Origin: Daphnia carinata
Taxonomy: Eukaryota; Arthropoda; Branchiopoda; Diplostraca; Daphniidae
Assembly (NCBI RefSeq): GCF_022539665.2
Contig: NC_081340.1
Location: 4,768,857 to 4,832,856 of the forward strand
DNA: 64,000 nt
Direction: 5' to 3'
Shown here: positions 14,387 through 24,721 of the stretch, piece by piece
Layout of the letters: every line of letters begins with the position of its first letter
How positions within the stretch are numbered: the first letter of the stretch is position 1
Notes under the pieces: model-generated
Database searches by the model: none
The model's input: only the letters and a program-made list of their open reading frames with translations
What the model was told of the DNA's origin: nothing
Position numbers and translations under genes: made by a program

Positions 14387-14837
14387 TCGAGCAATATGTG
14401 AATCATCAAACGCAGTTGAACCAACAAAAGATTGAAAGACCGTCCAATTGTGACCAGGTGTTCGGCGCCATGACTGGTTTCTTTATTTACATCGAATAAT
14501 GGCGATTGTTCCTCTACGTGAAGCAAATTTAAACCTGTTTACCGTGGCTTTCACCTCTTGAAATAGCATTACAAACTGCATATATATAGATAGAAATTAA
14601 ACAAAAAAATTTGGGTCGTGGCTTTATTCAATCACGTGTGGCTAGAAACTTGTTTGATTGATCCGGATCGGCAAAAAAAACAAAATTCTATGAAAGGCGT
14701 TTGAAAGTTTCAGTAATGTGGGCAAAAGTAAAGGATGCTGCAAACAAGACATTTCGTTTCCACAATTTAACTTTCCCGAGCTAGCATTCTTTTCTCTCCC
14801 ACAGAGAAGAGAAAAACGAAAACTTAGAAAGCCGTTA

Positions 14838-15610
14838 GTGTCTGCCATTTTTTTTCTCCCCCCTTGTTTGTTCTACACACATGCACACGGCCTCAAACAT
14901 AATATTGGAGATGGCAAGATCAACTTACATCAACAGCCGTCTCGTGTTCGGCTTTGGGAATATTGAGTCAATACATAATCAATCTAGACCTCATTTCCAA
15001 TTGAGGCAATAGTTTGTTTTTCCGAAATAGAAAAATAGGGATGGAAAATCAACGCCATTTGTCATCGCTCAAGTGAACCCTCACGGTATCCTATACATTT
15101 TGGTTTTTGCACAGAAAATTTTTACAAATAAATCAGCACCTACCTCAGACATCGACGTTGGTGCTGACTAATCGAAAGGGTAGATCGAATAATCTGCAGG
15201 AAGCATGATGACTTCGATATGTGAAGATTAGGCCCCATTGTGAACTACGTTTTGAGCAGCAAAGAAGTCAATTGTCGTAAATAGATCTAGCCCATTTCTC
15301 CCATAAATAACCAAAGGTACAGTTCAACAAACACACAGTAAAATGTTCGTGAAAACTTGCTTAAACATTGATAAGGTTTCGTTTCATTTAGTTTTCATTC
15401 TTCAGCATTCGTTAGACTCGGCATTCGTAGGTCGTGGCTTTGAGCTGAATGACTGAATACTCATCGTACGAGGTTGGATAAATCACCGTAAGGTGGCAGT
15501 AGCAATAAAGTGATGTCTTCCTGTTTTAATTCGAACAGGTTTAACTTGTTCCATGACGTGCTACTTGATGTATTAAACTTGTAAACCGGATAAAATTAAA
15601 ACTTCTCTGT
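14838..15610 (+). repeat. 773-bp tandem duplication, unit 1
   Basis: The unit starts at GTGTCTGCC and is repeated almost base for base from 15611. The few differences include a short indel cluster near 15490 against 16264 and AAACCGG against AAACCTG near the end. No long reading frame spans it. The near identity means a recent event, or an assembly duplication. Confidence 0.92.
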
Positions 15611-16375
15611 GTGTCTGCCATTTTTTTTCTCCCCCCTTGTTTGTTCTACACACATGCACACGGCCTCAAACATAATATTGGAGATGGCAAGATCAACTTA
15701 CATCAACAGCCGTCTCGTGTTCGGCTTTGGGAATATTGAGTCAATACATAATCAATCTAGACCTCATTTCCAATTGAGGCAATAGTTTGTTTTTCCGAAA
15801 TAGAAAAATAGGGATGGAAAATCAACGCCATTTGTCATCGCTCAAGTGAACCCTCACGGTATCCTATACATTTTGGTTTTTGCACAGAAAATTTTTACAA
15901 ATAAATCAGCACCTACCTCAGACATCGACGTTGGTGCTGACTAATCGAAAGGGTAGATCGAATAATCTGCAGGAAGCATGATGACTTCGATATGTGAAGA
16001 TTAGGCCCCATTGTGAACTACGTTTTGAGCAGCAAAGAAGTCAATTGTCGTAAATAGATCTAGCCCATTTCTCCCATAAATAACCAAAGGTACAGTTCAA
16101 CAAACACACAGTAAAATGTTCGTGAAAACTTGCTTAAACATTGATAAGGTTTCGTTTCATTTAGTTTTCATTCTTCAGCATTCGTTAGACTCGGCATTCG
16201 TAGGTCGTGGCTTTGAGCTGAATGACTGAATACTCATCGTACGAGGTTGGATAAATCACCGTAAGGTGCAGCAGCAAAAAGTGATGTCTTCCTGTTTTAA
16301 TTCGAACAGGTTTAACTTGTTCCATGACGTGCTACTTGATGTATTAAACTTGTAAACCTGATAAAATTAAAACTT
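15611..16375 (+). repeat. 773-bp tandem duplication, unit 2
   Basis: This unit abuts the first copy head to tail. It ends at AAAACTT followed by AGA, and the same AAAACTTAGA string stands just before unit 1 (about 14819-14828), so the duplication is flanked by microhomology. Its 3' flank then diverges. Confidence 0.92.
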
Positions 16376-17886
16376 AGAGAGGCAGCCATGCCCGTCAGAC
16401 AAGTAGAAACCAAACTCGTTTTCTAGTTGTCTAAAGCCACTGGAAAAAAATGTAGGGCAAACTCAGCAGAGGTGATTGCAAATTCGTTACTTGTTTTCGC
16501 CCCAAAAACCAAAGATAAATGGAAATTTGTGTGACAACTAAAGGAAAATTTATTCTCCCGTTTTCTCAAACAGTTTTGTCTAAGTTATGTAAGGTTATTA
16601 AATTTGAAATGAAGTCAGTGTTCCCGACCAGAGGGATCAACGAGCCATTGGCAAACAAAAGATGGCACACAAGACGGGTAAATTGCAACTGTGTTGTTGT
16701 TGACTAATGCCATCAATTCAGATGTAATTCCATGAGTGGCAAACATCAACGATAAAAAAAACGGAATTGAGGAGGTCACTGAATTTGTTTGATGATTTTT
16801 CGGATGAAACAGAATCCCTAAACATGTCCAAATCAGTATGAGTTCATTTAGGCGGAACATTAAATATTTCAATGTGTTCGTTGTTTCTTACCACATGGTA
16901 AAAATCAGGGCGAGTGTACAGTACCACGAGCAAAGTCAAAGTAACCTATTTGAATAGCTTGTTTTACTGATTGTGCGAATTTTAAATAGGGACTAAAACA
17001 TTTATTTAATTTTAATTACCCATGCTGGATCCATGGTGCTGAAACCGAGTTTAGGTGTACCGCTTCCAAGGAAATATCAAACTGAACTGCGCGAATTGAA
17101 AGTCTGCAACAAGCCATACCTGTGGATCACTGGTACAAATGGCTAGACTTTCAATACATGGAAATAATGGAAATTCATGGATAATGAAACTGGAACTGGA
17201 CCATTGCAACCGGTTGCACCGGGTGTTGAACGCCATCTGCTGAGTGGTAAAGGTCGCACCCTAACAGTCACGTAACGAAAGATTTCGTTAAAAAAAATTA
17301 TTTTAGGAACTCGGTCAATGGGATCAGTAACCTAAATCTAAAGGGATCCCAGTTCGCAGTCGCTGGTGTCAACATCGCGAATAAAGAGGTTGTTGGACTG
17401 CCAAAATGAAATTCAAATTTTTTTTTTGCGTTCATCGACTCCATTTTGCAAGAACTGAATCAATGCGTTTTACATTTTTTTTTTAAGTGTTCGCACAAAA
17501 ACGTCCCAGTAGACGAAAAAAGGATTAGATGAAAATAATAACTCAAAGCTTATTGGTTATACCTTACAACGTGAGTACGTGGACGTAGTAGCGAGTTTTT
17601 TCGCATAAACAATTAATCGAACAAAAACTGTAGTCGTGAGGGAAAACTACGTTTGTGAAAGTGCCAGGAGGTGATCGGTGGGTCGAAAGCTGACAGATAA
17701 AACCATTTTAGCTTCTAACAGGTTTGCTTGAAATCAAGTCATGCCATTCTCCTCCGGCAAAAAACGGATCTGATGGAAACTAGTAGAATTTACCTACTAA
17801 TTAAAAGGCCAGTTGGGCAGACTGCGCAAGCTACAACAGGTTTCGGATAACGTAGTGTGTGCAAACTCGGGCAAATCCAGCAGACA
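16376..17886. other. Spacer 5' of the small genes
   Basis: No recognised gene. Short open frames (for example 16519-16707 on plus and 16615-16872 on minus) have no domain signature. The last few hundred bases could hold the promoter of the candidate gene at 17887, but I see no clear TATA box. Confidence 0.5.
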
Positions 17887-18188
17887 ATGAGCAAGGAGAA
17901 GGTAAACTTGAAAATTGTTATTCCCCATTCCAACACAAACTTTAGCTAGTATTTAAAAAACAACATTACCCAAGTAGTATCCAGTTTGAGTTGTTTTGTT
18001 TTTTTCCAGCACGAACGTCATGAAACCGCCAATGAAGAAGCGAGAAGCTTTGAGCCAGAACGTTTTAGGTGTTTCAGTTGTTGCCAGATCTCCAAGGTAC
18101 GAATTTATTTTCACTAGTAAAAAAAAACAATGAATTAGTAATGTTGTTGTTATTTATTTAGAATGGCATTCACCTGCATGAAACCTGA
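17887..18188 (+). CDS. Candidate spliced micro-ORF (42 aa)
   Basis: Three segments join in one frame through consensus sites: 17887-17901 (donor AAG|GTAAAC), 18010-18096 (acceptor TTTTTCCAG, donor AAG|GTACGA) and 18162-18188 (acceptor TTATTTAG, ending in TGA). The product would be 42 residues, polar and charged at the N-terminus, with a cysteine-rich stretch FRCFSCCQ in the middle. There is no signal peptide and no family I recognise. The splice sites and frame agree, but such a short frame could also be part of a noncoding transcript or the start of a longer gene with other exons. The function is unknown. Confidence 0.35.
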
Positions 18189-18370
18189 TGCTACGTGGTG
18201 ATATTGAGTTCCGGTTTTCTAGCGGGCAGTCTACCTAAATTGGGTGGCACATGCCCAACAGTTACATCTTCTAATCTCTGAGAAAAACAGGTTTTAAAGG
18301 TACATTTGTTTTGAGAAATCATTGAACAACTATCTTCAACGTCAGAGATTTATTTAAGGGCAACTGAAGT

Positions 18371-18916
18371 TCATAATCGCAAAGGAAGAATGTTGGAGGT
18401 CGTGGAAGCTTGGCGATCGTATGGGCTAATTAACACAGGTGGGCGATTAGTTGTCACTATTTCGCGGCGACCAGTAACCCACTGACGAAAGTTGTCAAAC
18501 ATGCTCCAGTTCCAAAATTTGATAGCATTAAGCAAGTCAAAGGAACGTTCTTCTGCCATATCAGTACCAGCTGGAGGATTGTAACCACCTAAATGACATG
18601 CACAATTGAATTGATAATAGCTGCAGCATTGCGTTATTGACTTACTCATTCGGTTATACTCCTGGATTTCCTCGCCAGTGACACCGTGGGTTCGCATAAA
18701 ATGATCCGCTTCAGCAAGGTGATTTGATGAAGCGAGAGGCTGTAACGGTGCGAAATATTGTGGTCGCCTAGGCTCGACAACGGGACCTAAACTAGCCATA
18801 TGAATGAAACACAACAGCAGTAGAGCCTGGAGAACCTGGAACCAAGAAATTTAAAAAAATTTAGATAAAGCTTTAGCTACCAAACAAAATGTTACCAATA
18901 CCAAAGAAGAATCCAT
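18371..18916 (-). CDS. Small secreted protein, unknown function
   Basis: The exons are 18896-18916, 18646-18835 and 18371-18588, joined in frame to give 142 residues. The start MDSSLVLVLQALLLLCF is a clear signal peptide split by the first intron (TTG|GTAACA, acceptor GGTTCCAG). The mature part is Pro-, Arg- and Trp-containing, with runs such as KFWNWSMFDNF, and has no cysteine. The second intron is only 57 nt (donor ATGA|GTAAGT, acceptor CATTTAG), is a multiple of three and has no stop, so retaining it would insert 19 codons bearing four cysteines. A TATA box lies about 85 bp upstream of the ATG. No family is recognised; a lineage-specific secreted protein is likely. Confidence 0.7.
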
Positions 18917-19001
18917 TTTTTGAAGTGCTATAGAAGATTTCGACGATTAGCCAGAGAATTGTCGAATGGAACTGGAATGAATCTTGCTGGAACATAGGCT
19001 G

Positions 19002-19009
19002 CTTTATAT
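19002..19009 (-). promoter_or_regulatory. TATA box of the secreted-protein gene
   Basis: The minus strand reads ATATAAAG about 85 bp upstream of the ATG at 18916. This leaves room for a start site about 30 bp downstream and a short 5' UTR. Confidence 0.55.
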
Positions 19010-19485
19010 CGCAAGCGCGAGGTCAGTTCAACCTTAACCTTGCCTGGGTAAAGGTCACTGAAAAGACCATTAAATTCCATTGTTATTAAAATGCCACAAC
19101 TTGTAAACATGTTTTTGAAGAGCTGGCCATGAGATCACTATTCCGTACAAACATTACATTACGATATATGAAGATATACGTTATGCCTAGTAAGGCATTA
19201 TCCATGTCCAGTACCAATACAGGTGATATTTGCATCATGCGACGATGTTATCAGCGCTGGCCCAATGAACTTTAGGACTGTACATAACGAATTGCTTATC
19301 TATGAAAAAAAAAAAAATAGAATGTTAATAAAAAATGGAAACTGAACCACTGGAGCAAGGGTCCACTTTGTGGTGGAATATGATAACTGAGTTTCACGCG
19401 TTGAATAATGCTCTACAACGTAAGGCACTGACTAAATGCTAGTCGATACTGTCAATTTCAGCCAGAGAGATCATAGAGTGAAAAC

Positions 19486-21240
19486 ATGAAATTGCTACGA
19501 TTTATGATTGTGATGTGTTTCGCATTCGTGTGTTTTGGAGAGCGCATTCTCGTACTGCTTCCTCTAGGCTCAAACAGTCACAAGTTAGCAGTAATGCCTA
19601 TCGTGGAAGCATTAGCCCAAAAGGACCATAATTTAACAATTATTTCGGGCTACAAATCTTCTACGGAAATAAACAATGTTCACGAAATCCAAATCACATG
19701 TATCGACAAAATTCTGGAACGTGTAAAAGTGAACTGGTTTGAAACTCAAAAAGAAGACAGCCTGACTCAATTAAAGACAATGATGATGTCTCTCCCTCAC
19801 ACTACCAAATTTGCTTACGAACAAATTATGACCCATCCTGAATTTCAAACGATTCTACTGGAACGCAACGTTGATTTGGTGATCGTCGACGCTATTGTGA
19901 GTGAGCTTACATTCCCTATCATCGAACATCTTGGAGTGCCTTTCATCTTTCACTGTTCTTCCCTGGGTATTCCTTGGGCAGCAGCGGCCCTTGAAGCCAT
20001 GGGGACTGATTTGAATTACGCTACTGTTCCATTCCCGATGACAGGCTTTGATGACATGATGACTTTCAGACAACGTCTATTCAACCTCCGAATGGCTGAG
20101 ACATTCCGTTCAATGAGACAGTCCTACGCTTTCGATGTGTTGGATGCGTACGTGAAGAAAGACTTTCCGAACGCTAGTCCAACAGCTAACATTATGAAAA
20201 TGGCTAGTCTCGTTCTCGTCAACAGTCACGTCACAACAGATTGGCCTCGTTCAATACCCCCAACCGTGATCCCGATCGGAGCCGTTCACACAAGGCCAGC
20301 CAAACAACTACCCCTGGTAATTTAAGCGAAAAAGATTTCAATTCCAGAGTAAAAGTTAATTACATTTATAAGGGATACGCAGCAATTGAAACAAATTGCT
20401 GATGAAGCCAGTGACGGTTTCATTGTGTTTACATTGGGATCTATGATAAAGGCAACTTCGATACCCCCCGTCATTCTACAGACCTTTCTGAACGTATTTT
20501 CTAAACTACCTCAAAGAGTTATTTGGAAATGGGAAGGTGACGTTCCCGAGGCCACACCACCTAATGTGGTGATGGCTGATTGGCTTCCACAACAAGATCT
20601 TCTTGGTAAATCATTTTTTTAACACTATATGTTTTAGACAGGTGTAAATAAAAATGATTACTTGATAGGGCATCCAAACGCCAAGCTGTTCATGACTCAC
20701 GGCGGAATGTTGGGCACTCAGGAAGCGATTTATCACGCGGTGCCCTTACTAGGTTTTCCTTTTTGTAACGACCAAAAGTCCAATATGGCAATGGCCATCA
20801 AACAGGGATTCGGATTGAAGATTGATTGGGATCGTATAAATGACGATCTCCTCTACAATTCAATTAAGACAATTATTAACGAACCAAGGTAAAAATAATA
20901 TTAAATGTGAATATAGTTTACCTTCAAACTTCGTATCAAACACATTTGCAGCTTCAAGGAGAACGCTACAAGGTTATCCATGTTGATGCACGATCAGTTG
21001 GTGCCGGGCACTGACTTGGCCATCTACTGGATCGAACACGTTTTACGGCACGGCGGTACCAAACATTTGCAAGTGGCATCGAAAAACGTTCCATTCTATC
21101 AAAGACATCTCGTCGACGTTGTCCTGTTTCTAGTTGGAATTTCGGCTGTGATGATCGCTTTCATTTACCGCATGATTCGCTTTCTCGTTTGGCAATGTGA
21201 ACGTATAATACCTATCAAATTAAAAAGAAAACAGCATTAA
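19486..21240 (+). CDS. UDP-glycosyltransferase, tandem copy 1
   Basis: The exons are 19486-20316, 20383-20605, 20669-20888 and 20952-21240 (520 residues), all GT-AG and in phase. UGTs transfer a sugar from a UDP-sugar to small lipophilic molecules in the ER lumen. The N-terminus is a signal peptide (about residues 1-18). His32 in GSNSH sits where the catalytic base of the family is found. The donor-sugar signature is in exon 3, from FMTHGG through HAVPLLGFPFCNDQ. A membrane helix near residues 487-510 is followed by a basic tail ending KRKQH, a KxKxx-type ER retrieval signal. The length is normal for an animal UGT. It heads a cluster of three on one strand. Insect genes often use UDP-glucose; the sugar used here cannot be read from sequence. 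Confidence 0.93.
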
Positions 21241-22007
21241 TTGCGTGTTTGTAAAATTGTGTAACTTGGAGTAATACATACGTATACATTTTTTTTTGCA
21301 CAGAAAAATTGAAGTTAAAACGCACAAAATATACATCCGTTGCGGGGTCGTCGCACTTAAGACGATCGCCCAATACGGAAAAGACGTTGGATTTCAACAT
21401 TGATTATGTATACCATATCACGTTCTCTGGCTATCTGTCTATCAACTTTCCTATGCAAAGTCCGACCCTTCAGTTTCAAAGTACGTAACGTGGTAAAAAT
21501 AGTTTTGTTCTTCTTTTTATTGTAGTAGGTGAGTGTATAAACGAACGAATTTTGCAGAAATGTGTGGCGCACTTTGCATAAGAGGATTTGAATTCAAGTT
21601 CAAAGAAAGGACGGATTATTGCTGTACGGAGTACAAACAATTTCAAGGCCAGTATTTAAAAAAGGACAAACACCTTGCAATAACGGTAGGGGAAATTGGC
21701 TATATGCTTGCAGTACTTAATTCACATAAGCCACAAGTGTACCTCCCCCGCCTACACCGTGATATTTCTTTGTTCACTGTCCTAACCTTAACGAAATCTG
21801 GACGTTAGTGGGAAATCAATCGGATTGTTCCCAGTGAACTGCCTTATTATGCACAAGAAAAACGCGCCATTGACATAACGCAAATCATCGTGATGAAGCT
21901 CGAATTCTAATGGCTTAACGCAGAGATTGGTTTAGAAATTGATAAGTATGTTACACGGGTGGTAACCTATTACGCGACAGGGATATCTCCCAACTTGTTT
22001 AACACAC
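21241..22007. other. Spacer between UGT copies 1 and 2
   Basis: The spacer holds the 3' UTR of UGT copy 1 and the upstream region of copy 2. The first 30 bases after the copy 1 stop, together with the last codons, are the source of the 58-bp segment found inside copy 2. A 91-codon open frame at 21533-21808 has no family signature. Confidence 0.6.
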
Positions 22008-22015
22008 TATAAAAA
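22008..22015 (+). promoter_or_regulatory. TATA box of UGT copy 2
   Basis: TATAAAAA lies 105 bp upstream of the ATG at 22120, which allows a short 5' UTR. The promoter of this copy therefore looks intact although the coding region is broken. Confidence 0.55.
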
Positions 22016-22753
22016 TGACTGCTATTCTGTCACGAAGTCCAGAATCAGATTAGCCGTCCGTCATCTCTTCGTTAACGTAAAAACAGAATAACTGATAAAA
22101 TTTTTTTTAATCCTTCAAAATGCGGGTAAGCGCATTAATGGCATCAGTTTTAATGGGTTATTTCATCCAGACTTGTAGCAGTGCAAACATTGTGGTTCTA
22201 TACGGAGTATGCACCAAGAGTCACGTGATAGCCGTCATGCCTGCTGTCGAAGAACTAGCACTGAGAGGTCACCAGGTAACTGTCATTTCTCCGTTCAAAG
22301 GCATTGCAAAAAACGTCCAGAATGGCCACGAAATAGTCTTGGCAGATATTGGTAAAAGGATTGACGAGACTGAGGTCGACTGGTTCTCTATGCAAAAACA
22401 GGGATCGACTCAATTTTTTAACATGATGATGTTAATGAAAGCCATTTCTTTAAAAGCCAGTAACAGTATTTTCAGTCATCCCGAATTTCAAGAGATCGTC
22501 AAAAAGCGACAAATTGATTTGTTCATCGTGGACGGCTTGTTTCACGAATTCCTTTACCCCGTGTTCGACCTAATCAAAGTGCCGTTCGTAACTCACGGTG
22601 CGTCGTCTGCTTTCCCCGGCACGTTGGTTGCCATGGGCGCACCATTAGATTACGCCTCCGTTCCGATCCACACAACAGATTTTGTAACACCCATGACATT
22701 TACTCAACGGCTGATGAACATTATCCCCACCATGGGGTTCAAATCATATTAGA

Positions 22754-22811
22754 ATCAAATTAAAAAGAAAACAGCGTTAGTTGTGTGCTTGCAAATTTGT
22801 GTAACTTGGAG
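22754..22811 (+). repeat. Copy of the 3' end of UGT copy 1
   Basis: These 58 bp match 21214-21271, the last codons and early 3' UTR of copy 1, with about six substitutions. The segment sits inside exon 1 of copy 2 just after the premature stop. Confidence 0.85.
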
Positions 22812-22837
22812 GCTTGGTTCTTAAATACTATATTAGA

Positions 22838-22999
22838 GTAAACAATGCAATCATTTCTTTTTAAAAAAATTGATTTAAATACCGTCTACTGGATGGAATA
22901 CGTCATCCGCCACGGAGGTGCAAAACACCTCCAACTCTCATCTAAAAACATGCCATTTTATCAACGTCATTTGATTGACGTTGCCTTATTTCTCATTCT
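22838..22999 (+). repeat. Copy of UGT copy 2 intron 3 and exon 4 pieces
   Basis: Bases 22838-22873 match the start of intron 3 (from 23734). Bases 22882-22999 match exon 4 positions 23869-23986 with one mismatch in 118. About 100 bp present at the source (between roughly 23769 and 23869) are absent between the two pieces. The near identity shows that the event is very recent. Confidence 0.9.
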
Positions 23000-24107
23000 A
23001 TCGTGAAAAGTTATTTTCCCGGAGCACGAGACATAGAAGAAGTGCTAGGAGAAGCTAGTATTTGCATGATTAACAGTCATCCGATGACTAATTGGCCGCG
23101 TTCGCTACCACCCTCCATGATCCCAGTAGGACCCTTACACACAAGGCCAGCCAAAACGCTTCCACAGGTATGTAGCACGACAGAAATCCACTAGTAGCGA
23201 GGATTCTAATCTTTACTAAATTTTATAGGGATTAAAAGAGTTTGCTGATGCAGCAAAAGAAGGTTTAGTAATATTCACGTTAGGATCGGCCGTTCCCGTT
23301 TCATCGATGCCAAAGGAAACGCTTGCTTCTTTCATTCGCGTCTTTTCGAAATTTCCACAGCGAGTGGTCTGGAAATGGGAGGCTGAAATGCCTTTAAATT
23401 TACCATCTAATATTATGATGGTTAAGTGGCTGCCACAGCAGGATTTCCTTGGTATGCTGTTCCTTTTTTTCATTTTTCTATTGGTCTTTTAACTTTGTAA
23501 AATTTGACAACAGGACATCCGAACGCACGACTTTTCATTACACACGGTGGGCTGTTGGGCACTCAAGAAGCAGCATACCATGGAGTCCCGATGTTAGGTT
23601 TGCCATTTGGAAACGATCAAAGAGGAAATGTTGCAAAAGTTAAAAGGGAAGGATGGGGATGGCAACTAGACTGGGACAAAATCAATGACAGCGTCTTGGA
23701 AGAAACTCTAAATTACCTCATTCACGACCCAAGGTAAACAATGCAATCATTTCTTTTTAAAAAATTGAACACGAACTACAATAACCTATTTCGAATCCAG
23801 CATTCGGGCAAATGCTTCTCGAGTGTCACGTTTGATGCAAGATGAAATTATACCGGCAAAAGAAGTTGCCGTCTACTGGATGGAATACGTCATCCGCCAC
23901 GGAGGTGCAAAACACCTCCAACTTTCATCTAAAAACATGCCATTTTATCAACGTCATTTGATTGACGTTGCCTTATTTCTCATTCTCGTTGCTGTTGTCC
24001 TCTCGTACCTGTGCATTGCCACCATTCGCTTCGTAGCTCGTAAAAGGTTTCCAGGCAAGATATCGAAGCATAAATTAAACTCTCTTTTTCGTGTAAAACA
24101 ATTGTAG

Positions 24108-24533
24108 CTAACGCTATGCTTAGTTTCGTATTAAAATTAAATTTTAAAAAATAATAAGGAAACTTGCACCCACGTAACCTGATGTTGAAAATTATTACAC
24201 ACACACATTACATTAATGCAAGCAATTATCCACGATGATGAATGCCAAGCTACACAAGGTGTTATCATTACTTTTCGAACACTATTTTTCAAATCATATT
24301 TATTTTTTCAACATTCAGAGAAGATTAAAAACATAATGTTCCAGAAGTAACGATTGAGCGGCAATTTCGGCTTGTTAAATCAATTAGTTTATGCCGCTGG
24401 CAAAGAACCTTGTAACGTGCTATGTGATAACAGATATCATATTGCGTAAACTACGAGTGGAACTTTATGCTTCATCATTGTCATCCGTTATCGGTCAAAC
24501 GGGCAACTGAAATGATCTACCATAACCTGTGCT
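24108..24533. other. Spacer between UGT copies 2 and 3
   Basis: A/T-rich spacer with no open frame of note. It contains the presumed 3' UTR of copy 2 and the upstream region of copy 3. Confidence 0.5.
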
Positions 24534-24540
24534 TATAAAT
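24534..24540 (+). promoter_or_regulatory. TATA box of UGT copy 3
   Basis: TATAAAT lies 188 bp before the ATG. A likely 5' UTR intron lies between them, from GAA|GTATGT near 24619 to a pyrimidine tract ending CCCTTTAG near 24682, which would give a normally short spliced leader. Confidence 0.5.
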
Positions 24541-24721
24541 CGCCCCCAGTCTATTCAACATTCTACAGAGTTAATCAAGTCGTTTAAGCACTCGTGTCTT
24601 GGAAAGGCTCATGAAGTATGTATGCATTTTTCTTATTACTTTTGATATTTGTTTTACTACTTAACGTGCCTGTCTCCCTTTAGCTTTTTATCGCAATTAC
24701 CGTTAGTTCGGCACGTAAACG

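Larger units (their letters stand above)
22120..24107 (+). pseudogene. UDP-glycosyltransferase, copy 2, disrupted
   Basis: Exon 1 begins normally at 22120 with a signal peptide and His35 in TKSH, and aligns with copy 3 to about residue 207. It then runs into foreign sequence and a TAG at 22750-22752. Homology resumes at about 23010 (FPGARDIEEV) and reaches the normal exon 1 donor at 23167. Exon 2 (23229-23451), exon 3 (23514-23733) and exon 4 (23801-24107) keep the lengths, phases and motifs of the neighbours, including FITHGG, GNDQ and the C-terminal membrane helix. About 13-15 codons of exon 1 are lost and replaced by some 250 bp of UGT-derived sequence. As assembled, it would make a 210-residue protein without a donor-sugar domain. 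It is a recent pseudogene, a broken allele or an assembly chimera. Confidence 0.85.

Noticed and set aside
21533-21808. 91-codon frame between UGT copies 1 and 2
   Set aside because: No UGT similarity and no recognisable motif; likely chance in spacer.
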